A DNA stretch of 64,000 nucleotides from Ischnura elegans. Taxonomy: Eukaryota > Arthropoda > Insecta > Odonata > Coenagrionidae. Under the pieces are notes generated by a model. It searched no databases and was not told the DNA's origin. It saw only the letters and a list, made by a program, of their open reading frames with translations. The stretch spans positions 88,051,907 through 88,115,906 of the forward strand of contig NC_060249.1 in NCBI RefSeq assembly GCF_921293095.1, read 5' to 3'. The position numbers were made by a program, and so were the translations under genes. How positions within the stretch are numbered: the stretch's first letter is position 1; each line of letters starts with the position of its first letter. This document shows positions 37,290 to 49,042 of the stretch, piece after piece.

Positions 37290-37707
37290 ATGTACGTTCA
37301 CCAATCCCTCAAATGATTGAGCTGGGCACACCCCGCGTGGAATTCTTCCCCCTTGAACATAGTATATGTGGAATGACGGTGTGGAATTAGGCGCCGGTGC
37401 GGCGAGAGAGGTGGGTTTCGTGAAGAGAACAAGATTAAGGCAGTCTCGCTTCGCCTTCCCTCCGTTCTGGTGAAGCGTGTCACGACCAAATTGATAGAAA
37501 TTGGGGTGGAACTCTTCCGACACAAGGAGGTCACAAGAGCTCTGCGAAGGAGGAGGATGATGTGGGCGGGACATTTCGCGACTGCTTTTCGGGGTTCTGC
37601 GCCGAAGGAAGAAGTGGATGGAGAGAGGAGAGGGAGGATACTGTGACAAAAGCGTTCGTTCGTCAAGATAAGGTGCGGCGCGCGCTTTTCAAGAAAAAGG
37701 CTTTTAG

Positions 37708-37738
<31 letters not shown>

Positions 37739-38077
37739 CCCCAGCACGTTGAAAAGAAACTGGAATGGAGGCCTCGCGAAAGGCGGCGTGGAAAGACGTT
37801 TTGGGTCGGTGAGATGTGAGGATTAAAAGGGTGTCGGGGAACGTCCTTCAACAAACAAAGGAGTAGCGGATGCGTGTGCTGGCAGGAGTGAGGGGAGTCT
37901 GTCTCCCTCCTGATGAAGACCGAACGGCAAGTGAGATAGAGCCTCGGGAATGGAGAGGAAGGCTTCGTCTGCGGAATTGAAAGGAGGAGAAGAGGAGTGG
38001 ATGAAAGAGAAATGGGCGAGGAGGCTCGTGGGAAGGAAGGAAAAGATTGAGGAGGGGAAGAGAGGAGAGTAATCAAG
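37290..38077. other. GC-rich, purine-rich (+ strand) island
   Basis: The plus strand is G+A rich with repeated GGAGGA, GAGAGGA and GGAAGG, interrupted by a (TC)n run. Minus-strand frames of 120-149 codons overlap one another in different frames and are Ser/Pro/Arg rich products of the skew. Confidence 0.6.
37708..37735. repeat. (TC)n microsatellite
   Basis: About 14 uninterrupted TC units inside the purine-rich island, with strand polarity opposite to its surroundings. Confidence 0.95.
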
Positions 38078-38279
38078 ATTTGGAGCCGGAGCGCGTGATG
38101 CTCATTTGATGATAATGAATATCTATGAAGTACCGCGGTGCAAATCTGAGTGTTTCGTTTCTAATCGATTCAATTTGAGATGGTTTCACCAAAATGTGAA
38201 GAAGATGGATGCCTTTAGCATGGAATTTCGAAATATTATTTTTTGCTTTTGCCTACTTCACTGTCTGATAATATTTTTT
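38078..38279 (+). repeat. 202-bp dispersed duplication, copy A
   Basis: Nearly identical to 39551-39752 in the same orientation; differences are confined to the first bases (GGAGCCGGAGCGCG against GGATCCGAAGCGCG). A second shared block, AAAATGTTACGACTGA.ATAC, follows at about 38508 and about 39853, so the original duplication was longer and later indels changed its middle. A short frame begins in both (MMIMNIYEVPRCKSECF...) but it diverges at the end of the repeat, so it is not called as a gene. Confidence 0.95.
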
Positions 38280-39369
38280 TGGAAACTGCTTAGATATTTA
38301 TTTGAATTAGATTTTTATTCAGATTCTTATAATGACTTTTGTCTGGGAATAGGATATAGAATTACAGTAATGCAATAGATGTGGTTTTGAAAAAAAAGTA
38401 TTATACGATGCGTAATCATGACAAATTTGAAAAAAATACTCACATGGTTACGTTTTCTAGTTATTAGTTAATGAATATTGCATTGAAACGCTTCTACTGG
38501 AATAAAAAAATGTTACGACTGACATACTTTTTTATGAATAGGTTTGTAAAATTCTCTCATAAAATGTTGATACTCTCGGCTCAAAGAATGCTCAAATTTA
38601 ACCTTTTCCAAATTCGGAAATGGGATTTCTCACTCACTCACAAACTCACAACCGGAATGCCCTAATTTTGTTACACGTTAATAATGAATGACATTATGAG
38701 TGTTAATGACAAAGATGACAATGGCAATGTGACATTGGTACTGTAGAGATAATTATTTTAAAGTTTTTATTTTGCAATACTTTGGAATAAATAGTGGCAA
38801 ATACTCTTAGATTACAAAGATGGTCGAAAATTAATTGACTTCAATGTTTCCGTTATAGTCTTTATTTTCATTGCATTCCCATTATCAAATTGTTTTAATT
38901 CACTGAAGAGGATTATAAAAATGAAGCATCAAATCAATGGCCAAGGTTCTTGACTGGTTCTAAAGTTTGTATAAGGAGTTGCTTCAAGCAGTTAAATTTA
39001 GGATAACGTGTAAAGTGGCCTGTATTCCTAAATGCCATTTGACTAGATTTAAGACCTTAACTTTCACAATTCCTTTCAAGTGGGTTGTATGCCTATAAAT
39101 TTGACTCCTCAATTTCGTTTATACCATGAAAGATTTTTCTTCGGAAATTTTTAGAATTTTTATGGTATTTTCTTTCAGTATGAGTAAAATTGAATACGGC
39201 AAAACTCTCATGCTTATGCTTGTTTTTAATTTTATTGTCCAGTATTGTAAGCTTTCCACATTTAGAGGGTCCCATTATTATTCAGCGAAGTCCCTCGCAA
39301 TTAAAACTATAAGATAATATAAATACAGCTTTAAGCACTACTTCAAACTTAAAAACTCTGTTTACAGCT
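38280..39369. other. AT-rich non-coding DNA
   Basis: Lies between the two 202-bp copies; no gene or further repeat recognised. Confidence 0.5.
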
Positions 39370-39523
39370 GGTTTAACATGCTTTAAGCTGTTAAATGTAA
39401 TAATATTCAGCCTGAAATATGTTATCAATCATTAAAATACCTCAGTGGTTTAACATGCTTTTAGCTGTTAAATGTAATAATATTCAGCCTGAAATATGTT
39501 ATCAATTATTAAAATACCTCAGT
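39370..39523 (+). repeat. Tandem duplication, unit 77 bp, two copies
   Basis: 39370-39446 and 39447-39523 match at all but a few bases; each begins GGTTTAACATGCTTT and ends AAAATACCTCAGT. The units are of equal length without gaps. The left copy abuts ACAGCT, the right copy GATGAATC. Confidence 0.97.
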
Positions 39524-39550
39524 GATGAATCAGGTACGTTTCATTCCCAA

Positions 39551-39752
39551 ATTTGGATCCGAAGCGCGTGATGCTCATTTGATGATAATGAATATCTATG
39601 AAGTACCGCGGTGCAAATCTGAGTGTTTCGTTTCTAATCGATTCAATTTGAGATGGTTTCACCAAAATGTGAAGAAGATGGATGCCTTTAGCATGGAATT
39701 TCGAAATATTATTTTTTGCTTTTGCCTACTTCACTGTCTGATAATATTTTTA
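39551..39752 (+). repeat. 202-bp dispersed duplication, copy B
   Basis: Direct-orientation partner of 38078-38279, starting 28 bp after the 77-bp tandem duplication. It is almost unchanged from copy A, so the duplication is recent. Confidence 0.95.
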
Positions 39753-40271
39753 TAATGATAATATTTTTATAATGTTTGTACTACGAAATGAGTCGGTTGT
39801 TGTATTATTTTTATTTATTGAAAAACAGAATATTTCACTGAGCGCAACTTAAAAATGTTACGACTGATATACTTTTTTGTGGTTAGCCGTTATTTGTACC
39901 TTTGTCTGGAATAATGGTGCTGGGATAAAATAAGGTATATATGGAGGCATTGCCTTGATTTTTGAAAACTATGGCTCCATATTGTTCCCAATATTACTCG
40001 GCCTACATATTGATAAATGTCTTTCAATAAATGAAAGTGCATTGATATCGTAATAAAATTATTTGGCCCTAATCCGGTATGGATATTTTTGCCATAAATT
40101 TGTGTAATTTTTAATGATTTAAATTAATTGCACAAAAGCCTTGGAAATTGAAAATATTGCTGGAAGGTTGTTTGTGAATCGATTTTGTCCACCATATGCA
40201 GGGGAGAAGAAAGAATAAGGGATGTTTGAAAATAAAAAGTTTGAGAATGACATAGTGCCCTAATCACTGTC
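39753..40271. other. AT-rich non-coding DNA
   Basis: Contains the second block of the 38.1/39.6 kb duplication (near 39853); otherwise nothing recognised. Confidence 0.5.
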
Positions 40272-40295
40272 GGTAGTAAGTAAGTAAGTAAGTAA
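40272..40295. repeat. (TAAG)n microsatellite
   Basis: Four to five TAAG units in a row. Confidence 0.9.
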
Positions 40296-40439
40296 CCTAA
40301 TCATTTGTTTAAAGTTACATTAAAGTATGGAAATTCCATTTTTGTCTATATTTTATTATGGAAAAAATTATGGGTTTGTACGTGAAAGTCTTCCCTTTCT
40401 TTGCCAATACTTAGAACACTTGAAAATATGATTCTTCCT

Positions 40440-40930
40440 ATCGATGTAAAGTGGGACGTAAGGACTGTGAGTATAGTAGGTTTTAGGAGTGACGTGAATG
40501 TGATGTGAAAGGTGCGTGAGGTAAGGTGTGGATCGGGAGGGTGTAGGGCGATGAGGGGTGGAAGACTCACTGGGAAGAGTAAGGTATGGCCCGAAAGGAA
40601 AGGAGGAGTCTCCGAGGGGGAAGGAGGATGGCCCAAGGAGTCAGAAATGGGAAAAGTTGGCGCGGATACGAATGTCTCCGAAGCCGAAATTGTGTGCGCG
40701 GCTGATTTTCCCCGACAAAAATTTCCATTTCTTCCAAAAACAGAAAGGAAGTAGCCGTGGAAGGTCTAAACGCGAGGGTTACTCGAATAAGAGCATGCGG
40801 ATCAGAATGTGGGTGAAAGTAGGGCAAGAAGGGTAGAAAAAATTGAGAGAACGAAGTATAACACAGAGGAAGGGTGATGAACGATCATAGGAAAAGTAGG
40901 AGGGGAGGCTGTGGAAGGACGTCTTGCAAG
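40440..40930. other. GC-rich, purine-rich (+ strand) island
   Basis: The plus strand is G+A rich (for example AAGGAGGAGTCTCCGAGGGG). Frames of 80-96 codons on both strands are unrecognised and low complexity. Confidence 0.55.
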
Positions 40931-42437
40931 GAACAGGCGAGAAGAACAATTTGGCACGTGTTTCTGGAACGTGGTACTGCTGATCCTATCCTATTTTGCG
41001 TCCCAGTGAGAAGAGCACTGTAACATATCCTCATTTTTATCTCTGGCTCTTTACCCTCTTTAAAGGAAAAATGCCAGAAAATCATGAAAGACATGGAACA
41101 TATCGCTAATCTTGGCCTGTACGGCTCTAATACTCATAAATTTGCTATTAATAACAACATTATTTATGTTTCCTAGCTTAATATTTTTATTATATATTTA
41201 CCCTTTTTTCGTCGATTATTGAATTAATGGGGAAATATCTATTTATGGATAGGATACATTACTGCATAAAATTTATACTCTTAGATCAAAATATCATAAA
41301 CATCCGAGTAAAATTGTTTTATCAAAAGATTAACCAGTCAGATATTAAACATTTTCACTACTGCAAAATATCTATTTGAGATCCTGAGTGCGAATTGTTC
41401 TTCATTTGAGAGGAGTGAGCTGATTAAAACAACTTATTCTTATTGAACCCATTGCCTATTCCACCTCTTAAAACATTCAAAGGAATGCGCGGAGCTAGAA
41501 TAAAACCACTAGGAAAAAGAGAAACGAAGTAAGTAATGAGTGTTATTCAAAAGAGACCAATGAGTTTTTCAAAATGGTAGGTAGCCACTACCATCCACAA
41601 GTCGATAGAAATAACTCCATCTGCGCTATTTCAGCCTATCGCCTTTGTCGCTTTGAGTATTCCATAATAATGAAAGTATACCGGGACTAGCCACGGTGAT
41701 AACTTTTTACGGAGTCATCCCGGTCAAGGCGAATGATTTTTCCTCTGTGGAATTTTCGCACTATTCCATAATAATTTTTAGCTCAAAGTATAACGATTTT
41801 CAAGTTCGTCGAGAGTATTGGCTTTTAAGCCATTGGATTCCATTTTTGATGTTGGCGGTGAGTCGCCCTCCATTAAACTTAGTTTTAGAAACGATTTCGT
41901 TCTTCGAAAGAACTTTTTTCTCTTCATCATCATTGAAACAAGTATAACGTCAAAAAATATAGTGATAAAATTTGTTTTAACTTATCATCCAATAAGATTT
42001 GTTAAAACTCATCGTCCAATAAAAATCACGTTTTATCATCCCATAAATATCCTATATCACGGTATATCATCCGATAAGCAATCGGTAAGCGATAATTTAT
42101 CACGATAGTACATCAGTAAGCGATTTATTATGGGGTTATACCGCGACGTATTATCGACAGATGTTTTTTATGGGGTAATGTAATACGATAGTTGATGATG
42201 TCATATTTTTGGTCCCGATTAGATGATATACGTATCATGATATTAGCTGAAGTAATTGCTTATTGTTGGATATTTAAAAATTAACGTTTTCCGGTCTGAA
42301 TTTTCAGCATCGCCCAGGCCTACTTCCAAGCACGATACCATACCAGGGTTACTTTAGATGGAGTTTAATATAAATAGGCAGACAAAGTGAAATTGCAAGC
42401 TGCAGAAGGCATGAAGTGTGAAAGGGGGAGTGACAAC
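40931..42437. other. AT-rich non-coding DNA with a short irregular repeat
   Basis: ATCATCC.ATAA-type words occur at 41984, 42011 (one change), 42035 and 42066, spaced 24-31 bp. Nothing else recognised. Confidence 0.45.
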
Positions 42438-42449
42438 ACCACAAGGAAT

Positions 42450-42730
42450 TATTTTTTTTTTTCCTTTCCTTGACCTTGTTTAATATATGATATAATATTT
42501 CTTGGAGTTTAGGTCATTTTTAAAATAAGTTTCAGCCAACGTTTCGATTTATTTTTAAATCATCATCAGGGCTATGTAAGAAAAAGTATATTGTGTATAG
42601 TTTTAATCTTTGTATTTTATATCGTTCATACTTTTTCTTGCATAGCCCTGAGGACGATTTAAAAATAAATCGAAACGTTGGCTGAAACTTATTTTTAAAA
42701 TGAACTAAACTCCAAGGAATATTATATCAT
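42450..42730 (-). mobile_element. Fold-back retroelement with perfect 12-bp target-site duplication (FB-2)
   Basis: Two 103-bp arms (42487-42589 and 42628-42730) are inverted copies with few mismatches around a 38-nt loop. A perfect direct repeat ACCACAAGGAAT flanks the unit (42438-42449 and 42731-42742). The right arm ends exactly at the duplication. The left arm is followed by 37 nt (42450-42486) ending in a T-run, that is, an A-rich 3' tail on the minus strand, which orients the element as minus. Each arm holds a hammerhead-like core: minus copy CTGATGA (42563-42569) and GAAAC (42541-42545), plus copy CTGAGGA (42648-42654) with hairpin GATTTA-AAAA-TAAATC (42656-42671) and GAAACGTTGG (42672-42681). 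The tail GGTCAAGGAAAGGAAAA resembles that of the 60.88 kb element. No protein is encoded. Confidence 0.85.
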
Positions 42731-42742
42731 ACCACAAGGAAT

Positions 42743-43200
42743 GTGTTGTCCACTTTTCGCAGTGTTTTGCCACGTGGACGCTTGGGAATTGTGATTGTGG
42801 AGTTGTGGATTTGGGTCGAACAGTGTGGGACCGGTCCCTTCTTCATGGCATTGGGGGTTGGCGAAGGTCGGGCCGACACCCCCTCGTATTGGTAGGAATA
42901 GGGAGGACGCCATGGATGGGTAGATGCGCTCGGGAAATGGTGGCTTGGAAAATTTGAGCGGGGGGGCGAGGAATGAATGGTATGGAGGGCGAGGAGCGGA
43001 GAATGGTCCCGGCCGAGATGAGAGCGGGCCTCTGGAATTCGGAAAGTAGCACTGGCTGCGGAGAAAGAGAAAATTGAAAGGTTAAGCCGAGGGAAGGAAA
43101 TGGGAACGGCCCTGGGAGAGTAGGTGCCGGGGGATTGGGCTAAACAAATAAAACCCATCGGGAATGCGGGGGAGCCCTTAAATTATGGGCTCGGATGTTT
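42743..43200. other. GC-rich, purine-rich (+ strand) island
   Basis: The plus strand is G-rich (GGCGAGGAATGAATGG, GGGGGGGCG). A minus-strand frame of 143 codons is Pro/Ser/His rich and unrecognised. It begins directly at the FB-2 target duplication. Confidence 0.55.
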
Positions 43201-44879
43201 TCCTCGGAGAAGAGTTGTCGAGAGATAAAAGAAGGGTGAATGGAGGAGCAAATTCACCTAATATCACGAGATACATTATCGATCGTTGGCAAGGTGCAAC
43301 GAAAATAGTTCCCAAGTTACAAGAAAAATCATGCTGTGTTTAATCACGAAATTCACTATCAATATATCGTTGATAGATATCATTTTTTTATAATTTAAAA
43401 TATCAATAGTGGTTGCTGTTCTTAATATTATTTCCTCAAATTGAACAACATAATGATACGTGATATGGCTAAAAATTATCTTAAACTTTGACTTAATATT
43501 TAAATCCCGTTACCTTGGCGTGACGTCCGACCGGATCTAAAACTGATAAAATGTCTACGCTCGGAAATCAGTTTACACTCAATTCCATATCAACATCCAT
43601 TCAATTTCTTTTACCGTCCCTCTACTAAGTCCAAAATCCATTGAAAATACGTGCCTTTTTTCGAAATAATGTATCACACAAAATGATCAATTAATGAGGT
43701 AAGGTAAGCAGTAATCTTCCCCGTTGTAGTAGGGCTGTGGTGGGAGTAGCTCGTGTGTATTTCTGCTGCACGTGTAACAACAGAAAAAAAATCTCTTCAG
43801 AGTGAAAAGGATATGGCTATTGATTACTCGGGTTAAAGATTATAAATAAAGCTTTTGCTATTCGAATATGGGAATGAAACTTAAGTACAAGTGACCGCTA
43901 AAATTGCATATTATATTTGCAATCTAATGCATATTATTTTGATTTCATGAAGCAGAAAAAGTAATTATTGGGCAATTTATTCAATAACTAAGTGAAATAA
44001 CATCTTAGGGCTTTGATCAATTCTTTGCTATCGTAGTTGATTCTTTGACTTTTGGAGCGGAATAAATAAAAAGCAATACTCTCGTTTCATGGCTAAAGAT
44101 CCTGTGCTAGAACCGATTGAAGTTGTGGATGAAGGCACAATTACCCACGTCCAAATACTATATCAGTGGCTGCCTTGGTATAAATGGAGGTCTTGTATTG
44201 AAGATGAAAAAACCCATAGGAGTTACAACCTTTCACGAACCTTTTCAATGCGAAAGTGTCAAAAAGGCATTGTCTATCTAATCAGCGATCATTGTGCTGA
44301 AAACGACGAGGCATTTAGAAGATTTACTTGTTTCGAGTTGCTACGATTCAGTTGATGAAATTGAAGTTCAATGCATCACTCACCACGTTATCCATATATT
44401 AATTATATAATTACATGTAATTCTTATGAATAGTCAGAAAAAGTTATTCATTTTATGTCAAAAATAGACATGGTGAAGAGCTAATTAAAGCCTGATGTGT
44501 AGGAAAATGATTTTTAATTTCTTTTTCTGCTTTACATTTTCAGGTCATTACAAAATTCCGAGATGTAAGGCAGCAGATTTATTGAATAATGCAATTCCTG
44601 ACTTAAAATTATCGGCATAGTTTAAAAATATCGAGAGCGATAGAAAAAATTGTTTGTTAATAACATAATTGTTTCCTAAAAATATTCTCTGTTCATCGCT
44701 ATTCTACCTCCCATAAATGAGAGTAGAGAGACCTCTAAGGATATACTAAACCGAGTAAATACATTTTTTATGCTGATCGTCGTCTTTGCCTTTTCAATTA
44801 GGGCATATTATTTTAGTTCAGGAAACTGGGGTTTTCTAGATCATCTTCCCGTTTTTCGTTCACCACTTCAAGTGGCTAA
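43201..44879. other. AT-rich non-coding DNA
   Basis: An 88-codon plus-strand frame at 44089-44355 has balanced amino-acid use but no domain or homology I recognise; length alone is within the chance range of this window. Confidence 0.45.
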
Positions 44880-45400
44880 ACCCTCTCTCTCTCTCTCTGG
44901 AGCTATTTTTCCTGCGGCTCATATTCCCCTTTCCCGCCCCTTTTGGTCATTAAATTTCTGTCGTAATTTACCCTCCCCCGCTTTCCCCCACCCTCTTCTC
45001 GCCTTCTTTCAAATTAATTAGCGATTCCCACCCTCCCATTCCATAGACACTGCCCCTTCCTCCTCCTCTTCCTCTTTGCCTACCCGTCGTAATCTACGGA
45101 ATGCCTTACGATCCCCTTCCCTTCTCCCACCCTGTTAGCCTTTCCTCACTTCCTTGGTATTTCGTTTCTCCCTGTGTCCAACCCTTATTTATGGGCGTCA
45201 CACACCCACGTCTCTTTCATCACATTTCTTTGGCATTCTTTTTTCGCCCACTCCCATAACATCCTCCTGCCATAGCCACTCTTCCGCTCAATATGTTGTC
45301 GTGCTGGATAGCTTGGTCATAATCGTTGCCGCTAGAGTCTACGGAGGGCAAAACGACCGAAGGTTCCACTTTGGGTTGTCTGTTTTTTTTTATTTTCACA
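44880..45400. other. GC-richer, pyrimidine-rich (+ strand) island
   Basis: Starts with a CTCTCTCTCTCTCTC run at 44884-44899 and continues C+T rich to about 45.3 kb. Frames of 83-95 codons are Phe/Ser/Pro rich and unrecognised. Confidence 0.55.
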
Positions 45401-48399
45401 GGTTTTTAATTTTGACCTTTTCATATGTAGCATTGGAGTAGAGCCGCAGTGATAAGAAAACCTGGAACTTAATCATGATTGATAAGCACGTTATCTTTTC
45501 ATAAAAATCACGCTTGCAACGTAGCTATTTTAGATAATGAAGTAACCTGTACGATATATTTTGTATTTTGAAGAATAAGCGTCACTCGAAGTTTTTCATA
45601 ATGTTACGCAAAAAGTTAATTTAATTAGTACTTAATTTTTGCGTCATTACATAAACAATCGTGCATTGCACTTAAGGCAAAAATGGCTAAAAATGTTTAC
45701 TGGGGCCCTAAATGAAATTGAGAACTTTTGATCTCAAATAAACGTTAATATCATATAGGGTGAAATTTAAAAGGCACAGGTTTAGAGGACCTACTGCATT
45801 CATTTAATTCTTACCTCCTCAAGCACGTTTACTAGAGGGGCAATACTTTATCTTGCGATACACTCACGAGCTCCGCTCCTATTGGCGACAGTTGATCACG
45901 AGCCGTGTTCACGATCAGCTTTATGGTCAGCTAATTGGTCTTTGTTACAATGCACGGATTTTTCTCGAATGAAAAGCAAATTCAATAATTTCAATGACGA
46001 CTAAATTTTGCTTGTTCAACGTAATATAACGAACAAATTCGAGTGACGCATATTAGTTTTGAAAATAAAACAATATTTTGCTAATCACTTCATGATTTCG
46101 TGTAGGTGTGCTAAGAATATTATGTCTATCAAAAGATTTTGTCATAATCAGTCATGTATATTAATAATTTGTGCCATTCCATCTCCATGGAACTAGCGCT
46201 TGCCCCTAAGATCTCACATTTTGATGAATAATTCTGTGTAGGCATGCATAAACCTCAAACTAAATGCTCCGAGAGAGTTAAAAAAAATGTGCGGTGACGT
46301 TTAAATTTTTTCACAATTTGCGAAAAAAATGTGACCTTGATCATGTAGTTCCTTCATATTTACCACTTAATTATTATAAAGGTATGATTTATAGCTTAGT
46401 ATAAAGCTAAGCTTTGATAAAGACACTGATTGTGTAAAACACTTATTAAACGCCCTATCACATTATTTTCATCTTTAAATGTTTTCAAAATTGTAAAATA
46501 ATTTTTCTCACGCATTCCACTCATACTCATTGTTTTGGACCAATTTTAATGGCCCGCCTTATCATTCTTAATCTAGAAACATTCACACTAACATTCCAAA
46601 AATTAAATTTAATGGCAAATCTTAAATGAATTTTAGAAAATATTTACACTTTTATCCCACATAGCGTTCCGGTTCCCCTTTTGGATATACGCATCGTAAG
46701 CTAATGATAATTCTGGGAATAAGACGTCTGTTGTGGACCTATATGTAGTAACAGTAGTAGTAACATGACCTATAGCTCCAATTATAAAATATCAATGCCG
46801 CCAATGTTCCTTATATATTATTAACAATATTATCTAGGCGAACTTTATTCGAGAGCTATATTATTAAAGATTTTGATCAGAAAATTAGCCATGACATAAA
46901 CTTAATTTTCAAGCTAGCCCATGTTATAAATAGTTAAGTAAGATGATTTATTGTATTAAAAAGGTAAGAAACGGTAATTCTGATTTCGTTGGTCACATTT
47001 TAGACTTAAAATTTCTCGAAATATCTGCTCGTATTGATAGTAATTTGCATGGTGATTGGAGCCACGTTTAATGCGAAATGTATATATTGTCTTCTTGTAA
47101 GAAAATGTATTCATTCAATTATTTTCAATTGTTTACTGCGAGAAAAAAAAACTAAAATTTTGAACATTTGATAGGCCTCAGAGACATTTCATTATGTAAT
47201 ATTGAAAATTTTAAAGTAGCCGATTCTTTTGTTTTCTTAGCAATATTCCTAATTTTTATGACCTGTTAACCTTTCTGTCTTCCTATTTCAGTACACTGAT
47301 AACTATGCATTGAAACTGGAGGTTCAAAGAGCATTAATTTTCCACAAAAATATCCTAGGTTCCTTAGCATGGGTGAGTTGACAAATAAAATATATATTCT
47401 ATCCATCTCTCTAGATATCGCTGGCTATATGTTTACATGCACGGGAAGTATGAATTAAATATTTAAGTAGTGGATGTTCGGCGCATAATATTTTCTATAA
47501 ATATTCTGTATATTTCAGGGCTCGTTAAATATTTTTCATTATATCTCAAAATTACCTTTGCTTTTGATATTCTATATCCGAGTTCATTGCATTTAATTTC
47601 CTTACCTTGCTTTTCCGAATGAGGAATCTAAGATTTTTGCCTTATTTTATGCCTATGATACTGCAAAATGCCTTATGACTTTTCAGCTGAAGTGCAAGCT
47701 ATTTTATACCCTGATGGCTAAGTTTCATTTCATTATAATCATTGTTAAGCATTAGATTAGTGGCATATAGGTAAAGAAATTTTTATGTATATGTATGTAC
47801 GTTTTATTTAAATCAAATTTTGAAGAAATACATTTCACGATTCATTACTATACGTGGATACAACATTATGCGATCTTTAAGCACAAAGGAGTGTAAGAAT
47901 AGTTACCATGAGGCGATGAAGTCGGATGTCATCCAATTTCCACTTAAATAACATATTGCTTTACCGATATTAGATAATGTACATTTAGACGTTGCTGTGT
48001 GTGAAAATTATATTTTAACTGTCGGAGGAAATAGTGGTTACTGATTTTCTTCCTATGTAATCATTGTGCTTATTTCTTGATATGCCGAGATTACGGAGTT
48101 ATTTCTGAATTTTAAAATAAATTTTGCTTTAAAAACACTTAAAGCATACATCCGAATTCATTACTTCCCTTATCTTCTTATATTCATGGATAATTAAAAT
48201 TATTTTCCATTTCTTTGGCGTATGTTTCTTGTTAGATAAGTCAACGCACTTAAAATTTTAAGCTACCAGGTATTTCATCCAGAAAGCATTAAACTCGCGA
48301 ATCCCTCGATGTGATATGAATTTAACGCATGCAAAATCGACGTTCTCTGCTGCCATTAAGACGTTTCATGTCTTAGTTATGGCTACGGGAAGAAAATAA
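45401..48399. other. AT-rich non-coding DNA, 3 kb
   Basis: The longest featureless stretch. I see no frame over 60 codons starting with ATG, no RNA gene and no repeat structure. Confidence 0.6.
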
Positions 48400-49042
48400 T
48401 TGGATGGAAATACTTCTTCCCTCCACGGAGGAGTGGGGGGAAAGTATTCCCCCCCAATTACAATCACCAGCGATATGCGACTTAGGTCAACACGCATGCT
48501 AATCCAGCCTGATCAAATTTCCCTTAATTACCGCCGTGTTTACTCGCTCGAATATGCAGAGCGGGTCGTAATTTTGGGAGTCTCACTCATTGATCCGTTA
48601 AGGTTTAAGGATGGGAATAATAATAATAAAAAAAGAAGAAATGATAGAGGAGCCAAATTGGTGTTTCAGCGTTCCCTTCTGCTTGCCGGCGCATTTATAT
48701 TTTTTTTTCCACCCCTGCCAGCAATTTCTCCCGCCGCCACCCCTAAAAAACCACCCCTTTTCCGCAGCCATACCTCGTCACCCCTATCTCTCTCTCCAAA
48801 TCTCCAGAACGTCCTCTCTCTCTCTCGACGACTATCTCTACCTTCCTCTCTCTCTCCGCTGCCGCTTCTCCCATCCCCCGCGCTTTCCATTCGACAAAGG
48901 GAAGGTATCCAATTTCCGGTCGACTTAACCAATACATCACGGGAGGTTGGGTAGCGAGATGGTGGGAGGTATTGCTGTGCTCCCCGTTCTACGGCTCGTC
49001 GTCCACCTCTTTTTCTCCCATCCCTCCCCTTGTGTCCGATCC
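48400..49042. other. GC-rich, pyrimidine-rich (+ strand) island
   Basis: C+T-rich plus strand with TCTCTCTC runs (48.78-48.86 kb). Frames of 184 and 105 codons (plus) and 156 codons (minus) overlap in three different frames; all are low complexity, and the minus-strand product is Arg/Glu/Gly rich. It leads into the tandem array at 49.04 kb. Confidence 0.55.

Noticed and set aside
37911..37931. CTGATGA followed by GACCGAAC as another hammerhead-like motif
   Set aside because: There is no room for a stem II and no inverted partner; it sits in a low-complexity island and looks coincidental.
37298..38076. Minus-strand frames of 120-149 codons
   Set aside because: Overlapping frames in a purine/pyrimidine-skewed island including a TC repeat; the Arg-Glu repeats come from the microsatellite.
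38106..38378. Shared short frame in the 202-bp duplication
   Set aside because: It is identical only because the DNA is recently duplicated, and it diverges at the repeat edge.
44089..44355. 88-codon plus-strand frame with balanced amino-acid composition
   Set aside because: It looks more protein-like than most, but no domain, homologue or splice context could be supported, and its length is within chance for 64 kb of six frames.
48400..48954. 184-codon plus-strand open frame
   Set aside because: Lies in a C+T-rich island where three different frames are open at once. The product is Ser/Pro/Leu low complexity without a domain.
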